DNA of 64,000 bases, taken from positions 186,001 to 250,000 of the forward strand of contig NZ_QPID01000001.1 in assembly GCF_003336225.1 (NCBI RefSeq). Direction: 5' to 3'. The notes below the pieces were generated by a model that did not search any database, had not been told where the DNA came from, and was given only the letters and a program-made list of their open reading frames with translations. This DNA comes from Corallincola holothuriorum (GTDB lineage: Bacteria > Pseudomonadota > Gammaproteobacteria > Enterobacterales > Neiellaceae). A program made the position numbers and the translations under genes. Every line of letters starts with the position of its first letter. The first letter of the stretch is position 1. Positions 58,532 to 64,000 of the stretch are shown piece after piece.

Positions 58532-59883
58532 TGGCTTTTAACTCGATATTGATTCAGACGTAGGCCAAACAAAATCGCCGCGGAGCTAAGGCCTGCAATA
58601 AAGCCGATCCAGAATCCTTTCGCCCCCATCGCAGGTACCATTATGTCTGTCATACCCAAGATGTAGCCGATCGGTAAACCGATGCCCCAATAGGCGGCGA
58701 GTGTGATGATAAATATCGCCTTACTGTCCTTATAACCGCGCAGAGCACCTGCGCCTATTGCTTGAACTGTATCCGGTAATTGATAGATCGCGGCAAGTAA
58801 CAACAGGGACGCTGCCAAGTCAATGACATGATTGTCGTCAGTGTAGACATCTGCGATCAGGTTTCTTAGGACTACAGTCGCAACGGCAGTGACTAAAGCT
58901 ATTAGTAGGCCAAAGGCGATGCCACTTTTTACGGAATAAAGCGCATCTTCGGATCGTTTTGCGCCTAGATTTATACCAACACGTATCGTGACAGCCATGC
59001 CAATTGACAGCGGGATCATAAATATCATCGAACTAAAGTTGATCGCTACTTGATGTCCGGCTACATGAGCTGCTCCTAATGGGGCAACCAGCAGAGCAAC
59101 CACAGCAAACAATGAGACTTCAAAAAACAGACTCAATGAGATTGGAATGCCGAGCCTTAAAAGGCTGCGGATCTGGTGCCAGTGCAATGCCGGTATGACT
59201 TCGACTAATGACACTTTCTTGTAATGCGGATGCCTGCGAACATACAGCATCATCCCTAGCATCATGCACCAGTTAACAATGGCCGTTGCCCAACCACAGC
59301 CTGCGCCCCCAAGCGCTGGCAGACCAAACTTACCGTAGATAAAGACATAGTTAGCTGGCACGTTAAGGATCAGTCCTAGTAACCCAATCAGCATGATGGG
59401 GCGCGTAAAGTCCATCCCCTCAGACATGTTTCGTAGTACTTGGAATACAACAAATGCGGGTGCCGACCAGACAATTCCTTTGAGGTAGCCAAGAGTAAGC
59501 TCAGCCAAATGGGGATCATCAACCATGCTTTCAATAATGATTGGCACTACGGGTGAGCAGAGCAGAAGTATGGCAACCATGGCCAGCCCAAGGTAGCCTG
59601 TTTGCCAAACAGCATTGGCTATTTTGTGCTGCGCTTGTGCACCATAGTAGTGTGCAGTGATAGGTGACAGCGCCATAATTAAGCCTTGAACCAGCAATAG
59701 CACCGGTAGCCAGATGCTTGTTGCGACGGCAACAGCTGCGAGATCTGTCGGAGACACTGTACCTGCCATCGTCGTGTCTATAAATGACATGACCGTAGTG
59801 GCGAGGTTGGCGGCAAATATCGGCAGACATAGGCGTAGGATCTGCCTTATTTCGCGCGTAAACTTAGCGCTGATTACTTTCAT
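58516..59883 (-). CDS. norM: NorM-type MATE multidrug/Na+ antiporter
   Basis: NorM exports cationic drugs such as fluoroquinolones and dyes in exchange for sodium or protons. The 455-residue protein has twelve helices, the first-half LCLPIFAANLATTVMSFIDTTMAGTVSPTDLAAVAVATSIWLP and second-half MIPLSIGMAVTIRVGINLGAKRSEDA, both typical of NorM. The start at 59883 (MKVISAKFTREIRQIL) is used in place of a longer frame that would run into riboflavin synthase's promoter side. It is divergent from ribE, 30 bases apart, as norM and riboflavin synthase are in E. coli. Confidence 0.93.
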   Translation of the reverse strand: MKVISAKFTREIRQILRLCLPIFAANLATTVMSFIDTTMAGTVSPTDLAAVAVATSIWLPVLLLVQGLIMALSPITAHYYGAQAQHKIANAVWQTGYLGLAMVAILLLCSPVVPIIIESMVDDPHLAELTLGYLKGIVWSAPAFVVFQVLRNMSEGMDFTRPIMLIGLLGLILNVPANYVFIYGKFGLPALGGAGCGWATAIVNWCMMLGMMLYVRRHPHYKKVSLVEVIPALHWHQIRSLLRLGIPISLSLFFEVSLFAVVALLVAPLGAAHVAGHQVAINFSSMIFMIPLSIGMAVTIRVGINLGAKRSEDALYSVKSGIAFGLLIALVTAVATVVLRNLIADVYTDDNHVIDLAASLLLLAAIYQLPDTVQAIGAGALRGYKDSKAIFIITLAAYWGIGLPIGYILGMTDIMVPAMGAKGFWIGFIAGLSSAAILFGLRLNQYRVKSHWQKR

Positions 59884-59913
59884 TCTTAACCTAATAAAAC
59901 TTCTTGGAGGCGC

Positions 59914-60531
59914 ATGTTTACAGGAATCGTGCAGTGTAGTGCAAGGGTCAGTAGTTTTGAACATAAAGCTAATATTAGCCGTTTGACGGTTATGCCGCCG
60001 GACACCTCTTATTTACAGCGTCTTACGACTGGTGCAAGCATCGCGATTAATGGTGTTTGCTTGACTGTGGTTAGCTTTGATAGTGAGTCCGTGAGCTTTG
60101 ATCTGATCAACGAAACTCTGCAACGTTCTAATTTGGCTCAGCTAACCCTTGGTTCGTTTGTGAATTTTGAGCGAGCAGCAAAATGGGGTGACGAGATAGG
60201 TGGTCATCTTTTATCTGGGCATATCCAAACCCAAGGCGTTGTTGAACAAGTGAGCGAGTGTGAAAACCAATATGATATCGAAGTTAGTATCGCCCCTGAA
60301 TGGCACAAGTATGTGCTGGAAAAAGGCTATATAGCTGTAGACGGAATTAGTCTTACTGTCGGTAAGCTGACGGAAAGAGGTTTCTGGTTGCACATTATCC
60401 CGGAGACGCTGCGGCTGACCACTTTAGGTGGTAAACCTGTTGCAAGCGGCGTTAATTTGGAGATCGATGCTCAGACGCAGGCTGTCGTTGATACGGTTGA
60501 AAGGATGCTGATGAACACCAAAAACGTTTAG
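59914..60531 (+). CDS. ribE: Riboflavin synthase alpha chain
   Basis: Riboflavin synthase dismutates two 6,7-dimethyl-8-ribityllumazine molecules to form riboflavin. The 205-residue protein begins MFTGIVQCSARV and shows two repeated lumazine-binding domains: INGVCLTVVSF with DLINETLQRSNL in the first half, and VDGISLTVGKL with IIPETLRLTTL in the second. GGAGG directly precedes the ATG. No FMN riboswitch fits in the 30-base gap upstream. E. coli calls this gene ribC. Confidence 0.96.
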   Translation: MFTGIVQCSARVSSFEHKANISRLTVMPPDTSYLQRLTTGASIAINGVCLTVVSFDSESVSFDLINETLQRSNLAQLTLGSFVNFERAAKWGDEIGGHLLSGHIQTQGVVEQVSECENQYDIEVSIAPEWHKYVLEKGYIAVDGISLTVGKLTERGFWLHIIPETLRLTTLGGKPVASGVNLEIDAQTQAVVDTVERMLMNTKNV

Positions 60532-60582
60532 CGCTCGATAATTCTCGAGTGAGGCTTTTGGAACCTATTTGGCACAAAAGCG

Positions 60583-60786
60583 TTAAAACAACTGCTCGTC
60601 GTCACCATCGACTGCGACCGTGGTTGTGCCGTCGGCAGAGGAATGGCCAACCGTGATATGAATACTGCAACAGCAGGCTGGACAGTCTTCATAGTAGTCT
60701 TCATCACCGCCAGTACTGTCTATTTCTGCGGTGTAGTGATGACCACAGTGGGGGCATTCAATTTGTTGCTTTAGTAGCGGATCCAT
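60583..60786 (-). CDS. CPXCG-motif cysteine-rich protein
   Basis: This 67-residue acidic protein belongs to the CPXCG-motif cysteine-rich family. It has ECPHCGHHYTAEIDSTGGDEDYYEDCPACCCSIHITV, two CxxC pairs able to bind one zinc ion in a zinc ribbon. Function is unknown. It begins with MDPLLKQQI and is probably co-transcribed with or independent of the HAD gene behind it, which lies upstream on the same strand (60842-61543). Confidence 0.85.
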   Translation of the reverse strand: MDPLLKQQIECPHCGHHYTAEIDSTGGDEDYYEDCPACCCSIHITVGHSSADGTTTVAVDGDDEQLF

Positions 60787-60841
60787 GATGCCGCTCCCGT
60801 GCTCAAGTCATTCCTGTTTTAGTATGGCTCTTTCTTACTGT

Positions 60842-61543
60842 TTATGCCTTAAGTCGGGGAAGCCACTCTTCGATTGCCTGATTCAGCTCAACCAATGATG
60901 AGAATTTTGCATCTGCGATTGCGAACTGTACCAGTGAGGCTTGGCTTGGCTCAGGCACGGCAAAGGTTGTCATTCGAGCCGCTTTGGCTGCGATGACGCC
61001 GTTGATGGAGTCCTCTATTGCAATGCATCGGGTGGCAACGACTTCTAATGCTTCAGCTCCCTTCAAATACACTTGTGGGTGCGGTTTTCCTAGGTCTAGA
61101 TGTTCCGCGGATATCAGCGCTTGGAACTTATCTTTAATCTGAAATTTTTGCACCACTGCGTCAATCAGTCGCATTGGTGAAGAGCTGCAGATAGCTAATG
61201 GATATCCGCTTGCAGATAAGCGATCCATCAGCGGCAATACGCCTGCCATTGGTTTGGCTGTTTGTTCTATCTGCGTAATCACCCGATCCATAATGGCATC
61301 CTGTAACACCTGGGAAGGGGTGTCGAAAGTGAAGCGTTGCTGCCAATAAGACACCACTTCGTCGATCCGCAACCCCGTGGTTTGATAGGCCATATCTTCG
61401 GTTATGGGCACGCCGTACGATTGAAATGCTTGTGCTTCTGCAGCCCGCCATAAGGGCTCCGAATCAACGATGACGCCATCCATATCAAAAATGACAGCAT
61501 CATAGTTTTCGCTCTGTTGGTGCGAGGCGGAATTGGTCGTCAT
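60842..61543 (-). CDS. HAD phosphatase, HxpB/YniC type
   Basis: This 233-residue protein is a haloacid-dehalogenase phosphatase close to E. coli YniC/HxpB, which dephosphorylates 2-deoxyglucose-6-phosphate and other sugar phosphates. It has motif I VIFDMDGVIVDSEP with the nucleophile aspartate, motif II LAICSSSPMRLID, motif III lysine in LGKPHPQVY and motif IV IAIEDSINGV. The cap domain is of the small helical type. It is divergent from thrS across 225 bases. Confidence 0.88.
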   Translation of the reverse strand: MTTNSASHQQSENYDAVIFDMDGVIVDSEPLWRAAEAQAFQSYGVPITEDMAYQTTGLRIDEVVSYWQQRFTFDTPSQVLQDAIMDRVITQIEQTAKPMAGVLPLMDRLSASGYPLAICSSSPMRLIDAVVQKFQIKDKFQALISAEHLDLGKPHPQVYLKGAEALEVVATRCIAIEDSINGVIAAKAARMTTFAVPEPSQASLVQFAIADAKFSSLVELNQAIEEWLPRLKA

Positions 61544-61617
61544 AAGGCGCTCGTTTTAATATCTGGTTGTGTTTGGTTAGAACCCATTAAGAACCAAGCA
61601 AATGGTAATAGTTCAAA

Positions 61618-61646
61618 TTGCATTTGCTACGCTCTTTTCTTATAGT
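61618..61646 (+). promoter_or_regulatory. Sigma-70 promoter of thrS
   Basis: TTGCAT (61618-61623), a 17-base spacer and TATAGT (61641-61646) make a good sigma-70 promoter, starting near 61653 and giving a leader of about 115 bases. Confidence 0.6.
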
Positions 61647-61680
61647 GGGCGGCTATTAAAGACAATCTCGTCTAAGCACA

Positions 61681-61710
61681 AAAAGCATCCTCATTTGGGA
61701 TGTTTTTTGT
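61681..61710 (+). terminator. Intrinsic terminator inside the thrS leader
   Basis: CATCC (61686-61690) and GGATG (61698-61702) pair, extended by flanking A/T bases, and are followed by TTTTTTGTTTTTT. There is no plus-strand gene before it, so it acts on transcripts from the thrS promoter: either premature termination of the leader or a short RNA of about 55 bases. Confidence 0.65.
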
Positions 61711-61731
61711 TTTTTAATTGCATGTGGCCCT

Positions 61732-61746
61732 TGGTGTGGGTCACCA
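61732..61746 (+). promoter_or_regulatory. thrS: Candidate ThrS operator hairpin with GGT loop
   Basis: TGGTG (61732-61736) pairs with CACCA (61742-61746) around the loop TGGGT, ending 22 bases before the thrS ATG and just ahead of its ribosome site AAGGA (61755-61759). The loop contains GGU, the anticodon of a threonine tRNA. In E. coli ThrRS represses its own translation by binding an anticodon-like hairpin at this place. Confidence 0.45.
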
Positions 61747-61768
61747 CTGTAAATAAGGATTCTAATCA

Positions 61769-63697
61769 ATGCCTGTAATCACTCTCCCTGACGGAAGTCA
61801 ACGTGTCTTCGAATCGCCCGTAACTACTATGCAGCTCGCGGCGGATATTGGTCCCGGTTTAGCTAAGGCGACCATTGCTGGCCGTGTTAATGGTGAGCTG
61901 GTGGATGCTTGTGATGTTATCAGTAGTGACGCCGAAGTCAGCATTATTACGGCGCGAGACGACGAAGGTGTTGAGATCATTCGCCACTCCTGTGCGCACT
62001 TATTAGGGCATGCCATTAAGCAGTTATGGCCAAATTGTAAAATGGCTATCGGGCCGGTGATCGACAATGGCTTTTATTACGACGTTGATCTTGACCATGC
62101 GTTGAGCCAAGACGATCTGGATGCGTTGGAAAAACGCATGCTACAGCTGGCAAAAACTAATTACGACGTTGTGAAGAAAAACGTCAGTTGGCAGGAAGCG
62201 CGAGATACGTTTGAAGCTCGAGGTGAAAGTTACAAAATCGAGATTTTAGACGAAAACGTGCCAAAAGATTCACAACCCGGCCTTTATCATCATGAAGAGT
62301 ATGTTGATATGTGTCGTGGACCTCATGTGCCAAACATGAAGTTCTGCCAGCATTTTAAAGTTCAAAAAGTTGCTGGTGCTTATTGGCGCGGTAATAGTGA
62401 CAATAAAATGTTGCAGCGTGTTTATGGCACGGCGTGGGCCGATAAAAAGGCGCTTAAAGCGTATTTGAAACGCTTAGAAGAAGCTGAAAAGCGTGACCAC
62501 CGTAAGATCGGTAAAGCGCTGGATCTGTTCCACTGGCAGGAAGAAGCGCCTGGTATGGTGTTTTGGCACGCCGGTGGCTGGACCATTTTCAAAAATCTTG
62601 AAGATTTCATGCGTGGCCAGCTGGTGAAGTTTGGTTATGAAGAAATCCGTGCGCCATTGATTCTGGACGTAACGTTGTGGGAAAAGTCAGGTCACTGGGA
62701 TAAGTATGGTGACATGATTTTCTCTACCGAATCGGAAAAGCGCGATTATGCGGTGAAACCGATGAACTGTCCTGGTCACTTACAGATCTTTAATCAAGGT
62801 TTGAAGTCGTATCGTGATCTGCCATATCGCATGGCCGAGTTTGGATTGGTGCACCGTAATGAGCCGTCTGGATCATTACATGGTTTGATGCGTGTTCGCT
62901 CATTCACTCAGGATGATGCTCACGTATTTTGTACTGAAGACCAAGTTCAGCAAGAAGTGTCGGCGTGTATCGAGATGGTGTTTGATACATACAAAACGTT
63001 CGGTTTCGATGAGATTGATGTCAAATTGTCTACGCGTCCTGAGCAACGTGTTGGATCTGATGAGGTTTGGGATAAGTCAGAGCAAGCTTTGGCTGATGCC
63101 TTGGCGGCAAATGATCTTCAATATCAAATTCAGCCAGGCGAGGGCGCCTTCTATGGCCCGAAAATTGAATTTACCTTGTATGACTGTCTTGGTCGCGCTT
63201 GGCAATGTGGCACCATCCAGCTCGATTTTTCTATGCCCGGACGTCTTGGTGCATCTTATATCGGTGAAGATGGTGAACGTCATGAACCTGTGATGATCCA
63301 CCGTGCCATTTTGGGGTCGCTTGAGCGCTTTATTGGTATCTTGACAGAAAACTACGCGGGTTATTTCCCTGATTGGTTGGCACCAACACAAGCAGTCGTC
63401 ATGAATATTACTGATAAACAGGGCGATTATTGCGATGAAGTGGTTAAAAAGTTGAGATCTGAAGGTTTTAGAGCAAATGCGGACTTGAGAAACGAGAAGA
63501 TAGGCTTTAAAATCCGCGAGCATACTCTAAAACGCGTTCCTTATTTATTAGTAGCAGGGGACAAAGAGGTGGAATCTGGTCAAGTGGCTGTTAGAACTCG
63601 CAGAGGTAAAGATCTCGGAGTGATGCCAATTGATGATTTCATCAACCTGCTGAAGGCCAGCGTTTCTGAGAAAAGATTAGATATCGTGGAGGAATAG
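61769..63697 (+). CDS. thrS: Threonyl-tRNA synthetase
   Basis: ThrS charges tRNA-Thr. The 642-residue protein has the N-terminal TGS domain ([28 protein letters not shown]), the editing domain with [16 protein letters not shown] and CRGPHVPNM (about residues 70-225), the class II catalytic core with zinc ligands in [10 protein letters not shown] and [24 protein letters not shown], and the C-terminal anticodon-binding domain. AAGGA lies 9 bases upstream of the ATG. infC follows 2 bases after the stop. Confidence 0.98.
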   Translation: MPVITLPDGSQRVFESPVTTMQLAADIGPGLAKATIAGRVNGELVDACDVISSDAEVSIITARDDEGVEIIRHSCAHLLGHAIKQLWPNCKMAIGPVIDNGFYYDVDLDHALSQDDLDALEKRMLQLAKTNYDVVKKNVSWQEARDTFEARGESYKIEILDENVPKDSQPGLYHHEEYVDMCRGPHVPNMKFCQHFKVQKVAGAYWRGNSDNKMLQRVYGTAWADKKALKAYLKRLEEAEKRDHRKIGKALDLFHWQEEAPGMVFWHAGGWTIFKNLEDFMRGQLVKFGYEEIRAPLILDVTLWEKSGHWDKYGDMIFSTESEKRDYAVKPMNCPGHLQIFNQGLKSYRDLPYRMAEFGLVHRNEPSGSLHGLMRVRSFTQDDAHVFCTEDQVQQEVSACIEMVFDTYKTFGFDEIDVKLSTRPEQRVGSDEVWDKSEQALADALAANDLQYQIQPGEGAFYGPKIEFTLYDCLGRAWQCGTIQLDFSMPGRLGASYIGEDGERHEPVMIHRAILGSLERFIGILTENYAGYFPDWLAPTQAVVMNITDKQGDYCDEVVKKLRSEGFRANADLRNEKIGFKIREHTLKRVPYLLVAGDKEVESGQVAVRTRRGKDLGVMPIDDFINLLKASVSEKRLDIVEE

Positions 63698-63699
63698 CC

Positions 63700-64000
63700 A
63701 TTAAAGGCAAAGGTGGAAGAAGAGGGCCGCTGCAACAGAAGCCCGCAAACCGTTTGAACGAAGAGATCACTCTGTCAGAAGTACGCCTCGTAGGCGTAGA
63801 AGGTGAGCCTCTTGGTGTTGTTACTATCACTGAAGCGTTAGAAGCTTCAACTGCCGCAGGCATGGACTTGGTGGAAATCAGTCCAAACGCAGAGCCGCCG
63901 GTATGTCGAGTGATGGATTACGGTAAGTTCCTCTACGAGAAGAGCAAGGAACAAAAAGAGCAGCGTAAGAAAACCAAACAGATTCAGGTTAAGGAAGTTA
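63700..64000 (+). CDS. infC: Translation initiation factor IF-3 (3' truncated by window edge)
   Basis: IF-3 prevents subunit association and checks the start codon. The gene starts with the rare codon ATT at 63700, preceded by GGAGGA (63688-63693) with a 6-base spacer; no ATG, GTG or TTG lies at that place. The first 100 codons contain [48 protein letters not shown] and a lysine-rich linker, matching E. coli IF-3. The AUU start allows IF-3 to repress its own synthesis in E. coli, and the feature is conserved here. The rest lies beyond base 64000. Confidence 0.96.
   Translation, partial: MKGKGGRRGPLQQKPANRLNEEITLSEVRLVGVEGEPLGVVTITEALEASTAAGMDLVEISPNAEPPVCRVMDYGKFLYEKSKEQKEQRKKTKQIQVKEV

Noticed and set aside
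59884-59913. FMN riboswitch before riboflavin synthase
   Set aside because: The gap is only 30 bases, too short for an RFN element.
1-64000. CRISPR arrays, insertion sequences, prophage genes, tRNA or rRNA genes
   Set aside because: No regularly spaced repeats, transposase or phage motifs, or RNA gene signatures were recognised by reading; a covariance-model search was not possible.

Overview
This window comes from a Gammaproteobacterium, probably a marine or facultatively anaerobic diazotroph near the Alteromonadales/Shewanella-type lineages. The evidence is the core gene order (yceD-rpmF-plsX-fabHDG-acpP-fabF-pabC-mltG-tmk-holB; mfd beside csiV and lolCDE; comEC-msbA-lpxK-ycaR; gltA divergent from sdhCDAB-sucABCD; norM divergent from riboflavin synthase; thrS-infC with an AUU start), plus families such as CsiV, DUF3080 and DUF6279. 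The species is not identified. No rRNA, tRNA, CRISPR array, insertion sequence or phage gene was recognised. Genes are dense and often translationally coupled.

Bases 1-7200 are the end of a nitrogen-fixation locus: the 3' part of nifL, complete nifA, then nifB-fdxN-nifQ and the molybdate importer modABC, all on the plus strand. nifB has a textbook NifA/sigma-54 promoter: one perfect and one near-perfect TGT-N10-ACA site, an IHF-like site, and a correctly spaced -24/-12 element. The layout couples FeMo-cofactor synthesis (NifB, FdxN, NifQ) to molybdenum uptake. nifHDK and the rest of nif must lie elsewhere.

Bases 7200-23700 are core genome: a DUF962/Mpo1-like membrane protein, maf (minus strand), the fatty-acid synthesis cluster, then pabC-mltG-tmk-holB, a DUF6279 lipoprotein, nagZ, ycfP, ndh, an unrecognised membrane-anchored protein and a VOC-family protein. 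yceD appears to be transcribed as a leaderless mRNA.

Bases 23700-41450 hold a minus-strand operon (PilZ-like protein, aguA, aguB, mfd, csiV) divergent from lolCDE. DUF2062 and the divergent comEC follow, then msbA-lpxK-ycaR and an unrecognised polytopic membrane protein.

Bases 41450-52750 encode the TCA-cycle block: gltA on the minus strand and sdhCDAB then sucABCD on the plus strand. An FNR-type site and a sigma-70 promoter lie in the shared control region, and a strong terminator separates sdhB from sucA.

Bases 52850-64000 hold a membrane-anchored thioredoxin-fold protein, an 821-base gap with two head-to-head DnaA-box-like sites, a MATE transporter coupled to uvrB, DUF3080 and NorM on the minus strand, riboflavin synthase, two small minus-strand genes, and thrS with a structured leader followed by the start of infC.

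No wholly new multi-gene system was found. The best leads are regulatory: the nifB control region, the thrS leader, leaderless yceD and the gltA/sdhC region, with two unrecognised membrane proteins.
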